This document shows, one piece after another, positions 43,322 through 54,226 of a stretch of DNA of 64,000 nucleotides. The number at the start of each line of letters is the position of its first letter. Position 1 is the stretch's first letter. Origin of the DNA: Mikania micrantha (Eukaryota > Streptophyta > Magnoliopsida > Asterales > Asteraceae). The stretch spans positions 25,181,415 through 25,245,414 of the forward strand of contig CM018694.1 of NCBI GenBank assembly GCA_009363875.1, in the 5' to 3' direction. The translations under genes and the position numbers were made by a program. Below the pieces are notes generated by a model. That model had not been told where the DNA came from, did not search any database, and saw nothing but the letters and a program-made list of their open reading frames with translations.

Positions 43322-43655
43322 GGGGTGTTCATAGGTTCGGTTAACGGTTTGTTCGGTTTATTCGATTTGGTTTAATCGGTTTTCAAAATTTTCTCCCCTT
43401 AACGTTAACCGAACCGAACCAAATTCGGTAAATGGTTATCCGAACAGAATTTGTTTCGGTTTCGGTTATAACCGAACAAATTGATTAAAAACCAAATAAT
43501 CCGGTTAAAAACCGAATAAATCGAATACAAGATTTTTTATTAATAAAAATAATAAATTGAATTATGAATTCAGTTTAATCGGTTTGGTTCTTTCGGTTAC
43601 GAATACGGTTCGTTATCGGTTTTAAACGGATTTTGGTTACAAGCTTTTGTGAATG
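43322..43655. repeat. CGGTT-rich MITE-like stretch near the ABC gene promoter
   Basis: Begins GGGGTGTTCATAGGTTCGG and is built of GGTTCGGTTAAC, CCGAACCGAACC and ATCGGTTT words. It ends about 150 bp before the start codon of the ABC gene. Terminal repeats are not provable. Confidence 0.45.
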
Positions 43656-43804
43656 GGGTGATACAAGCGTTAGCGACCTAAAGGCCAAAACCCTGCCACG
43701 ACAACAATTCCCGCTTTCGGATACACCTACCGACGGATGATACGTTATAAAACCTTCATCTTTTGGTCCATCTCTCACACACAGAAACGAGATTGATAGG
43801 CCTA

Positions 43805-46800
43805 ATGGTGGTGAATGAGCAAAATTCAATGGTTGTTATCAATAAACTCAAGTTCACCTACCCTGGGCTCGACGGACATCCGCCTCCAGGTTCGGTTCCT
43901 CTCATCGAAGATTTCTCCCTCACACTCGATGCCGGTGATCGTTGTCTTCTTGTCGGATCTAATGGCGCTGGTTCGTTTCTTTTTTATTCGTATAAACAGC
44001 CAATATTATTTGATAATAATCAATCGAGTGTGATTTTATCAAGGAAAAACGACGATACTGAAGATACTGGGAGGGAAGCATATGGTGGAGCCTGAAATGG
44101 TTAGGGTTCTTGGCAGATCGGCTTTCCATGACACTTCTTTGACTTCTTCCGGTGATCTTGCTTATCTCGGTGGAGAGGTAATTTGCTTCTCTTTTGATTT
44201 ATTCATCAGAAACTGAATTAATGATTTGCTTGTTCTTCGTAGTTCGTTTCTTTTCTTGTTTATTGCTTCAATTTCAGTGTGATGATATAATTGTTCGTGT
44301 CTTCCTTTTTTTTTTTCCTTTTTGTTTCGGAAATATTGCTTTTATTAAATGTTTATTATGTGCCTATTGGTATTGGTCTATCAAGTTCCTTGGCATTTTA
44401 ATGAAACGAATTACGAAATGTGTTAACATTGACACACACGACCAATGGCTGATTCAGAAAGTTTTCTTACGTGGGCAAAAATTGGGTCGGCAAAAAGAGA
44501 CATTTGAACAACCAAAAATAAGTTTATAGGTTTTGCTGTAAATATATATGTTCTGAACAACCAAAAATAAGAACAATCACCCATACATAGTGATTTATCA
44601 TTTATGTGGTTCGCTTAATATGGTTATGTTCAAATACAATATATTAATTGTTTTAAGTTTTTTGTTACAAGTAAATGCATTTGCCTAAAAGGAAAATCCA
44701 ATTGACAGTCGAGAAAATTTAAGTAATTTTTTAGTATCTAAATTAAGTTCCAAACTCCTCAAGAATATATACTAGTAGCTATCTTTTTAAAAATTAAATA
44801 GCTTTAACATTCTAATTTTAAAACGATTACATAAACAGTAAGGGACTTTATTCTTACAAAACAAGCTTTTAAGTTTGGTTTTGTGTCCACAAGTTACTGG
44901 TAAGTCCTTTATAAATGCCGGTACACCAATAAAAAACTCGAGGCTCGAGTCGAACATTCCAATATTTATTGAAAAAAAAAGAGAGAGAGAGTATGTGTTC
45001 TTTGGTTCTTAAATAGTGGGTTCTATTGGACAGTGGAGAAGGGAAGTTGCTTTTGCTGGCTTTGATGTTGCAATACAAATGGATATTTCCGCAGAACAAA
45101 TGCTATTTGGGGTATCAGGGGTTAATCCTCAGAGAAGAGCTGAGCTAATTAAGGTAGGTCCCATTTTTCATTATATCTTATGCAGGATACTAGGGATGTA
45201 AACGATAATATATATTTAAAACTATAGTTTTTATATATAACATAATATATATGTTTTTATTATTTTTTTCATAATTTTATATATAAAAACAATTATTTAT
45301 GTAAATTTACATTTATTTAATTAAATAAAAACTATATAAATAAAAAGTTCGTTTAGGCTTGCGAGTCGACTCGAGCTCGAGCTTGAGCTTGAAGTCGATA
45401 ATTAAACGAGCCATGTTTCAAGGCTCGAGCTCGGGCTACCGATTATCGAACAAGGCCAAATTTTTACAATCATGCACCACATGTTGGATTGCTTGTAAGC
45501 CCAAGGTTAACATAGATATTAAGGTACCAACCATAAGGGTTTTCCTATTTCACGGGGTTCCCGCGCATCAGAGGGTATAGTCCCACGATCGGTGATCGAA
45601 GTATCGATCTTAGTTACCAACCGACAGGATAACTGAAGATAGCACGACATGATCCTCTGCCATTCAAAAAAAAAAAAGAAAATAACATGTGACAAAAAAC
45701 TTTTATATATATTTATATTAAGCTGAGTGTTTTTACATAAACAAAACCTTTTGCATAAGATATCTTTAATACAAAGATGTCTTTTTACAACAAAACTAAG
45801 TGCTAGTCTTGGTCATCGAGTGCCAATTTGATGTCTCCTAGCTTACTTCTTTTGTTGACTCCTTAAGTTGATGTTTAGACGATTCTTGAACAGTTAAAAT
45901 GTTGTGGCTAAGGGCAATGCATAAAAATGTCCAAGCAGTTTCAATATTGTTAAATTACCACTAAACATTAAACAAACAATTTTACCCATTACATTATTTG
46001 ATGTAATTGTTCAATACACAACTCATTTGTAATCAATGCTTTAATACTCAACAGTACAAACAAACCTACCTTGTAAAATCCCACTACTTGATAAGGCTAT
46101 GTACATGTTACTCTCTTCATACCCTACCTTAGCTTTGCTGATAGTGGGATACACTAAGTACGATAATATCTTTCAATTGAACTGTTAGGATATGAATATC
46201 CAAAACAAAAGATTCGATAAACTTGAATAAGTCGGCCCGATTCGAGAGGGGCAAAGTCTCCGATTACAATCAAACACCAAAACAAAATGTTCAACAAAAC
46301 AAAAGACATTACTGAAAAGTACTAATACTAAGAAAACCACTAAATAACAGCTCCTACAAAACATGTAAAAACTGCCCCATGATGCCCATAATCTCCAAAG
46401 AATGCTGACCCAATGGGTCCATTCGGTCAATCAGTAAAGATCTCAGCTCCACTTCTGTATTGTCATTAAATCCCACTCGTTTATTCCTACGACTGTATAC
46501 TTTGAGCTGCTGATCATTCGTAACATGAAGTTTTGCAAAATTTGAAGAATTCATCTCTACATTAGCATTATAGACAAGTCCCTATATTAATCTCACAATC
46601 CACTTTACATAAATTACTATATGATAATTAAGGGTATGCATAAATTAGTTGGAGACCACTGAACATTTCAGGTTTTAGATATTGATTTGTCATGGAGGAT
46701 GCATAAGGTTTCTGATGGTCAGCGAAGAAGAGTGCAAATAGGCATGGGCCTTTTAAAGGAATTCAAGGTATACTGATAACTTGATTTTATTGAATGGTAA

Positions 46801-48483
46801 TTTGACTCTAGACAATTGGTCAAATGTTGATTCATTTAATTATAAGGTTGTAAACAAACCAAACGTTCAACGGACGATTCGGGAAACCTTTCGGCAAGTT
46901 CATTTATGTTTGTTCTTTTAATAAAGGAACGAACATAGAGGTCATGTTCGTTCTTGTTCGTTAACGCCGATTCATGTTTATTTATTATGTTTATATTTGT
47001 TAAATATGTTTAATATTCTTAAATAATTTATTATAATTAATACCATAATATTTAAATTTAAAATCTAGTAATTTCAAATTTGTATCTTCCTAAAAATATA
47101 TTAATTTGAAACTCGGGTCTTTTAAACTTTAGTTTAAGTAATTTCAATTACAATTATTATTTAACTTTTGCTTTATTATAAGAAAATATGTTTTTGATTT
47201 TTATATTGGTGTTTAATTTAAGATGATTATGCCTAATATTTGAGATTGATAATGCTGGTTTTTCTTTTTTAAATATTTTGTTCTTTTATGTTCATGATAT
47301 GTTCGTGAACAAGTTAATTCCTCAATGAATGAACTCAAACAAGCTTTTTTCGTTCGGTAAGTGTTCGTGAACAAGTTAAATGTTAAACGAGCAAACAAGG
47401 GATCGTTCGTGTTCGTTCGGTTTGTTTACAACCCTACATGTGAAGTGTTAGATTCTCGTTTCTTTTCTGATAACATTGATCATTTGCCTTTTATTTAGTT
47501 TTGAATCTTTTTTTTATTGTCAATTTAATCGTGTGGGACTCTCTTTTGCATAGGTTCTTCTTCTTGATGAAATTACGGTTGACCTAGATGTACTTGCCAG
47601 GGCTGATCTTTTGACATTCCTAAAGAAAGAATGTGAAGAACGCGGTGCTACCATCATATATGCTACACACATATTTGATGGTCTTGAGAATTGGCCTTCA
47701 CACATTGTAAGATTTTAAGCATTATGCTTTTGTTTAGAAATCTTGAATGCTATTGTGATTACAAAGTTATTGTCTTTGTTTTAGGTTTATGTTGCTCATG
47801 GGAACTTGCAGTTAGCATCAACTATGAATGAGATCAAAAAGATGAGCAACCTGTCTTTAATGGTGAGTTTCGCTTGGTTTGTCGGTTACACTAGAACACA
47901 CAACTCACTTGGTTACAAAGTGAATCATCCCATTTTGCCCTCTTCAAATTTTAATAGTTATGATTTTTGCTACACTTTGTAATTATTAAGGGGCAGTTTA
48001 CATACTACAGACAGTTTTAACTTTTAGTTTCAATAAGCGGATTTCAAAGTGGAATCATGGATGCAAGTTGTTACACTTTTCTACAGAAATTGCATTGCTG
48101 CATTAAAAAACTAAACAAAATAACAAAAACTTCGGGTAAACATTGATGTAAACCTTTCTAATAACTCAATTTTAGTTTCAAGCTTGGAACATAATAGATT
48201 GAACTAAAATATCAAAATCAATGGACCAATGAACAAAGCTTCTTTGGAATGACAGAGAACAGTAGAGCAATGGCTGAGGAAAGAAAGAGACGAGGAGAGA
48301 AAGAGAAGGAAAGATAGAAAAGCAAAAGGGCTCCCAGAATTTGATAGGCATATTGATGGTACTCGGGTAACTGGGGATCCAATTCGTGTAGTCAACAATG
48401 GTTGGGCTGCTGGAAGGCTGAATTCCACAGTTGCTGGTGAAGATAATTTCTTTTATAGCTCAAACAGGGTTATTAGACAATAG
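43805..48483 (+). CDS. ABCI20: ABC transporter I family member 20-like (soluble ATP-binding protein)
   Basis: Seven exons: 43805-43970, 44044-44177, 45034-45153, 46672-46767, 47554-47706, 47785-47862, 48256-48483. All introns are GT-AG; the product is 324 residues with no disruption, close to Arabidopsis ABCI20. A single nucleotide-binding domain: Walker A GSNGAGKT is split by intron 1, signature VSDGQRRRVQ in exon 4, Walker B VLLLDEI at the start of exon 5, and the switch His in YATHIFDG. No membrane segments. The C-terminal tail is rich in Arg/Lys and ends GWAAGRLNSTVAG, family-typical. ABCI19/20/21 are GCN-type ABC proteins linked in Arabidopsis to ER-associated complexes and cytokinin response (established knowledge). 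The start ATG at 43805 is the first in frame; MVVNEQNSMVV also offers an ATG at 43829. Introns 2-4 are long and carry repeats. Confidence 0.93.
45187..45450. repeat. GAGCTCGAGCTT-rich stretch in ABC intron 3
   Basis: Starts AGGGATGTAAACGA, very AT-rich to 45350, then CTCGAGCTCGAGCTTGAGC. Looks like a decayed non-autonomous DNA element; ends not provable. Confidence 0.4.
45455..45682 (+). repeat. Poly(A)-tailed short repeat in ABC intron 3 (SINE- or LINE-tail-like)
   Basis: Non-coding stretch ending GATCCTCTGCCATTC followed by A11 and more A-rich bases (45667-45682). A 3' A-tail suggests a retroposon; box A and B are not convincing. Confidence 0.4.
46845..47436. mobile_element. MITE in ABC intron 4
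   Basis: The left end AGGTTGTAAACAAACC and the right end GGTTTGTTTACAACCCT are inverted repeats, extended inwards by CGAACG/CGTTCG words. About 590 bp, AT-rich, no coding region. The short terminal repeats recall hAT-derived MITEs. No target duplication was identified. Confidence 0.65.
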
Positions 48484-48900
48484 TCAAAAGTGACAAGTTA
48501 ATAGATCATCTTTGGCATCATACTTCCTGAATTGTATGTTTTTTCTCGCTTGTTCCTACAATAATAATCTGTGTTGTGCAGACTCATTTCGAAGTTAATG
48601 CAACTGCTGATCACATAATTATTACATACCATCCATAAAACCTTTGAAAAGAACATCTTTGGCATCATACTTAAAGAGGTTGCTCCTATTTAGACTGTCA
48701 ACACACAAAAACCTCCTTTTATTTGTTTATTGAGTGAAAATACAATAACTATTGACATATTTTGTGTTAGACAATAGTCAAAAGTGACACTATCAAATAT
48801 CAGCTAGCTGCAGATCATCTTTGGCATTATACTTCTTGAATTATTACATGGAGCTGACCATCCATATAAAACCTTTGAAAAGATTGTTTAAGAACCCTAT
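48474..48900 (+). repeat. Imperfect direct repeat after the ABC gene
   Basis: TTAGACAATAGTCAAAAGTGACA occurs at about 48474 and again at about 48768. Each is followed by GATCATCTTTGGCAT, ATACTTC and CCATCCAT with AAAACCTTTGAAAAGA. It is a ~295-bp duplication beginning in the last codons of the ABC gene, so the stop-codon context was copied downstream. Confidence 0.65.
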
Positions 48901-50849
48901 AAAATGTTTCATGATTTCATCCTTAAGAGCAAGACTGACTTCGGAGAAAAAACGGTTCATATAAATAAATGGTTCCTCATGATCAACACTATGCAACCAA
49001 AAGTACATAATTCAAACCATGTGGAACCAAACATGGGAAACCAAGAATAACCTTCAAAAGTTGACCAGCATTTACTTCATGGATCTTTAAAAGAGAATCA
49101 ATTTCTTTCACATAAATCGAAATCATTAAGCTCAGAAGAGCTAACATAGGAGATGCATACGTTGTCACATACATTATAACACGATTGAATGACTAATGAT
49201 TCCCTGCCAAAACCAGTGATTTTTACAACAAAAAAAAAAAATCATATATAAAAATTTTTATCAAAGGAAAACATACAAATGAAAGCTCTAGCAACATCAA
49301 TGGTCGCAATAGTATTGGTGTTTCCAAGACTGAAGTGGCCTGCCATTTCTATGAAGGCCTAATTAGCTACATAACTAGGTTTTTTATTTGATCGGTTCAC
49401 CAAAATTGACAAGATCATCAACATATTCTTTTGCCCTAGTAACGTTTGTTGATGAAGTTTCATCACCTTTCATCTCGATCTTGAGTAATAGTGTATTTAG
49501 GATGTATTCCCTAGCAAGGGAACATATGTGGTGCATAGGCATGTTCAACAGAAAGTCAGAGTTCTTAGGATATGGTACCTTTTCCATGCCAGAACAATGC
49601 TCCAGAGATGGTGGAAATAATTAGCAGCCACAAATTAGCATCTTTGTACACCTATGCTGAATAGCTAGGATTTGGTTGAGGTTCTTTGGGTGCGTCTTTG
49701 TAAGAAGATAAGGTCTATAGTTTGTTCTAAAAACATAACGGATCAAATTGTGTTTGTGATGAGAAAATGCCGAATCATCTTCCTTCAATATCCATAGTTT
49801 GTTGGGATCATATGTAATTGTTGTATTGTAATTACTAATGACGATGTCAAGAGATACATATAGATCCATTTAACACAAAATATGTCAATAGTTATTGTAT
49901 TTTCATTCAATCTTTTATCTAATAAATGAGAGTTGAGACAGCAGTGGCAAGTTCTAAGGTTTGTCTGCATAGGAAAAAGTGATGTAACGGTGAGGTCAAT
50001 TTTTTTTTTGTTAATGTCACTTTCTTCCTGCTTCTTTTTGCTGAAAAGATTTCAAATTTAAAATTCAAACACTTCTGCACCATCATTAATTGCCAGCCGA
50101 ATTCTAAGAGTCTGCTTATTGCTCCAAGAAATAGCAGGGGAATTGCAACAGACTTATTGTAAACATGAAAATTTCTTGAAAACGTTGAAAGCTTCTGTTG
50201 TTGAAGCAATCAAGATTATCTGTATTAAATATCATGTGATTTGAATGTGCAGAGCAAAGTTACGATAGCTTGACTTTTCAGTATTAGTGTTTTATTCAGA
50301 AACATCTTTAATCAAAATCCTCGATCAAGGTCTTGTGTTTGATATGAACTTTTATTTGTTTGATGATTTTACATGTGTCGTGAAGTTGCTAGATCAATGA
50401 AAAACAAGTTGGCAGAAGATAGCATAACATTTGCTATGGTATTGAATGTAATCTTGTGGATAAGATTGCAAAATCTCTAGATTGTAAGTACCTCAAACAT
50501 ACAAATAACATAATATATAGCCATTTATGTGATCTTTCTACAGTATATATAATCATGGTTTTCTGTTCTTAAAAAGGTTGTGTAGCAGAATCTAATTTTT
50601 CTCTACGTTTCGACCAAAGTTTCGTTAAAAACGGAGAAAGTTTAATTATAATATATTTTATTAATTTTGGGCGGTCCCATATAATAGTAACTAACCGAAT
50701 AAGTATGTCAAAAAAAATTTTAATAATCATTTTACTCGTTACTTACTAGTATGTAAGTGTCACAGATGTATATAATAACTAGATATTTAAAATTATAATA
50801 TTGAACAATATATTTTATAAAAAATAAAAATAAAAAAATAAATGTGCAG
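48901..50849. other. Intergenic sequence without recognised genes
   Basis: Frames at 49587-49384 and 49869-49621 (minus, 67 and 82 codons) show no motif I know. A stretch at 49920-50215 resembles 53365-53575 (see findings). The rest is AT-rich. Confidence 0.5.
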
Positions 50850-52077
50850 TTGTTACACCACTATTTCAAAATTTGAAGGGTTTTGTTTCACACAATGCCA
50901 TGGAAAAAATCTTGAATGAAGTTGACCGATCACACAGATTTGTGCTAACTGTGGCCAATTGTGGTTGTCAGTTGCGGACATGTTTTGGATTACCTTGTGC
51001 CCACGAACTTGCAATGTATTTTGGTTCAGGTATGTATGTTTTGTTAAATAATAAGTTGATATTACAATTTTTCAGGCATTTAATTTAATTTTATATGATA
51101 TTTATTTGAGTGTAGGGTTGCCTATTCCATTAAATTGCATTGATCCTTTCTGGACGAAGCTTGATTTGTTACCGTCCATAAATGTAGATTATGGTGATGT
51201 TGGCTATGACAAGGTTGTGGAAATGTTTGAAGAAACCTTCAATAACCAATCAATATCTGTCAAGTTTAGCTTAATAAGAAAGCTAAAAGGAGTTTTCAAT
51301 CCATCACAAGAAATGATTGTTCAACCTAAAGTAAAAAAAAATAATCGAGGTCGCCCAAAAAAGAAACATGTCAATCATTCAACTCAAGTTCCTTATAGAC
51401 ACAATTTTTCAGAGGTTGATCCAAATAAACAACTGGAGGACATGAGTCACGAACCGGGAAGACATAGTTCATTCTTAATAGACTTAAATGAACAACCTGC
51501 TGGCTTTCAATAGTTTTATAAAGACAAAATTCCATAAATATTTCATCCTTACATCACACATATACAAAACGTTATGGGCGATGGAAATTGTGGATTTCGA
51601 GCAGTAGCTGCTTGTCTCGGATATGGTGAAGATCATTGGCTCTACATCAGGGAACAACTGTTAGAGGAGTTATTGGACTCATATGATGACTACAATAGAG
51701 TTTTAACAAGTGGAATTGCCGAAGTATATAATTCATTATCTTTCTCATCGTCACCTGCACCGCCACAACATTGGATGGTTATGCTTGAGACCGGTATTTT
51801 GATTGAAGGTTGTGTAACTTGTTTTCCTATGTGGAAAGGTCCGGAACATTTTCAACACCATAGGATAATATCAATTGCAAATGTGGGTCACCATTATGTA
51901 ATGGTACAATTAGAAAGAGATTACCATATTCCTTGCATTTTAGCATATTGGAATCATCATACAGCCCCGTCTGCAGTTGGATGGCAAGATATGTATTCGC
52001 ACTGTTTAGAATTATACAAACAACTCAACCCTTGTAAACGTGATAAAACTTTTATACATATTGAGGATAGTTGTTAG
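50850..52077 (+). pseudogene. MULE/FAR1-type transposase tail with SWIM zinc finger, joined to an OTU cysteine protease
   Basis: Exon 1 (50850-51029) encodes VTPLFQNLKGFVSHNAMEKIL and the SWIM finger CGC...LPCAH of Mutator-like transposases. A GT-AG intron leads to exon 2 (51116-51513), LPIPLNCIDPFWTKLD to GFQ, with a NNRGRPKKKH basic AT-hook-like segment. TAG (51511) and TAA (51535) then interrupt the frame. In the same frame follows HPYITHIQNVMGDGNCGFRAVA, an OTU domain to 52077 (TAG). Catalytic Asp and Cys lie in GDGNC and the expected His in GHHYVMVQL. Transposase-OTU fusions are known in plants. The N-terminal transposase (DDE core) is missing here, so it is a remnant. The OTU part alone (ATG 51574, 167 codons) is open. 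Confidence 0.8.
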
Positions 52078-53150
52078 TTTTGAATTATGTCATATTTTGT
52101 TTATGTTATCAATGTTATTAATATTAAAATATTTTTTTTTTTAATATCAATAGTATTATATATAATTTACAAAATTTTTTAATGAATGTGTTATATACTT
52201 GTATATAAAATATACATTATTTTTAATTATAATAATACAAGAGATAAATAAGTGTATTATGTTAATAAATTAAAAATGATAATTAATAATGCAATTAATA
52301 AATGAGACATGGCAATTATTAGATACTTATAAGTCATAAATGAGACATTATTGAGATAAATGATGGTGCATAATTAATAAGGATGGTGGTGCAAATAGCA
52401 CAACCCTATATTGTTTATTTAAATAGATGGTAAAAGGTTCAAAGTTAATTGTATGGGAATTGTAGATTTAAGTTGAAAAGAGGTCTTATAGGAGTTAGGG
52501 TGGAGGTCCCTCGTGAGAACTACTTAAGGCGTTACAAGGTTCAAGGACCAACAATTCAACCAATTAGCCATCTAACGTGAGTGAGAATAACAATATTATT
52601 CATGTATGGTCTTATTAGCATATTTTAATTTGTCATTTGACAAGTTACATCAAGCATGAATGCTTTTATAATTGTTTATGATTTCAAAGTCATTTTTAGA
52701 ATTGCTTCATAACAATAAAATTTATTGAATAAAAATAATCTGCAAAAAACGTTGTTAGAAGCCGAACGATATTATATATATGTGGGACATTATTGTTTTT
52801 GGATAGTTTAATTTGGGGCAGTTGCACTTTTAGTAATCAAAATTTTGTTTTGTCAAATTAGTGCTAAGGGTGAATTTATCTACAAGTGTATTAGTTCTAA
52901 GGGTGATTTAATTTACAGGAAATAAGTCATTGATATACTTGGTTTTTGTCACCTTATTTATTATGATGTGGTCTTGTGTGTGTTGTGTCAATAGTTTACT
53001 CCGCTACCAGTGTGGCATGGCCGTAATTACCGTTCATTGGGCTTCCCATTTTGCAATGTTTGTTACATCAGGTAACTTTGAGTATCTATTTAATTTATAA
53101 ATATATAGAAAAATTTAGTAATCAAAATAAAGTAATTAAAATTCCCATTC
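52078..53150. other. AT-rich spacer
   Basis: No gene. GGTGGTGCAAATAGCACAACCC near 52385 is a short palindrome-like end of unknown origin. Confidence 0.5.
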
Positions 53151-53159
53151 TGTTTATGT

Positions 53160-53271
53160 ATGGGGTTTTAGCAGTGACTTGAGAATCTTGTAAATAGTAT
53201 GGTCTGTGTTGTTTGTTTGTTCTTGTTTTATAAATAAAATGTTGTTTGTTGGCCGTTCAAAAAAAAAAAAA
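53160..53271 (+). repeat. 3' tail of a LINE or processed transcript
   Basis: GTTTGTTCTTGTTTTATAAATAAAATGTTG contains AATAAA and is followed, after GGCCGTTC, by A12. This is typical of the 3' end of plant L1 elements. No reverse transcriptase is upstream. Confidence 0.5.
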
Positions 53272-53364
53272 TTCTGTTTTGTTATATTATATGGGTAAAT
53301 ACATCATAATGAAGATGTTTTATATTGTATGAAATGAGTTGTATGTAATCTATTTATCTAATAA

Positions 53365-53600
53365 ATAGGAGTTGAGGTAGCTGATGTGACAAACTCTAAG
53401 GTTCCAGCAGAAAAAATTGGCATCATACTGATTTCAAATTATTGGTTGCTGATGTCAACTTCTTGATGCTTCTTCTTGTCGTAAAGAAATTCAAAATTTA
53501 AATTCAAATTAAAAAAACTCTTTTATCAATGTAATTTTTTCTTGAAAAAAAACAAACCCTACCTTTGAAGCAATCAAGAACCATTTAATTCGGTCTCTCA
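53365..53600 (+). repeat. Segment similar to 49920-50215
   Basis: Shared words in the same order: AGTTGAG, TTCTAAGGTT, TCAACTTCTTGATGCTTCTT, TTCAAAATTTAAATTCAAA and GAAGCAATCAAG. The two copies flank the transposase-OTU remnant in direct orientation. Confidence 0.5.
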
Positions 53601-53779
53601 CTCCCTTTCCAGATTACAATTTCAAAATTCAAATTAGAAAATTTGAGAGACAGAGAAGGGAGACAAATCTCTTCAACAACCGTCTCCGACGTATTATAGC
53701 GGCAAACGAGCACAACCTGTCAAGACAAGGTGGCGACAGTGGTCAAGGAAGAACGAGAGCAGTATTTGACGATCTGTTT

Positions 53780-53975
53780 CTCCGGCAGTTAGGGTTCCGG
53801 TAGCTTTAGTCGGACGTGATTTTGATGGCGTGTGCGCAGACAGGGTCCCGGAAAACGGCAGCGTTTTGTTTTCCGATCATTGCTGGGGTTTTGAAAATGA
53901 TTTCTCCGGCGACGTACGGACGGAGGGAGTCGGTGGCATACCCACTTGCTGGGGTTTTGTTTTCCGGCCAGGTTT
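53780..53975 (+). pseudogene. DEAD-box RNA helicase fragment (DDX3-like)
   Basis: VGRDF, then after a one-base frameshift MACAQTGSRKTAAFCFPIIAGVLK, matches the Q-motif side of motif I of DDX3/RH-type DEAD-box helicases. Motif I is AxTGSGKT in the family; here GSRKT, with a Gly to Arg change in the P-loop. The frame then leaves the helicase (YPLAGVLFSGQV repeats the tail). No DEAD, SAT or HRIGR motif follows. It is one broken exon piece in the same orientation as the SEC3 and RRP6 pieces downstream. Confidence 0.75.
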
Positions 53976-54226
53976 TGACGTTTAATATATTTGTGTTTTA
54001 TAGATTATTATTATAAATAGATTGTTGATTCCTTACATGGGTTCATTTTGCTGCATTTTTAGATCGAAATTGCTCTAATGTTGATGTTTTACAAAAAAAA
54101 AACATTCTAACTTTTTATCAATTTGTAGATCTATGATGGAAATATGTCATAAAATAACGGAATCATAATCTGGTGAGTTGGGTTTTCATATTCTTACGTG
54201 ATTTTGTTGTTGGTTTTGGATTTCAG

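Noticed and set aside
49384..49869. Two minus-strand frames after the ABC gene
   Set aside because: No recognisable domain, no splice pattern, AT-rich; not supported as genes.
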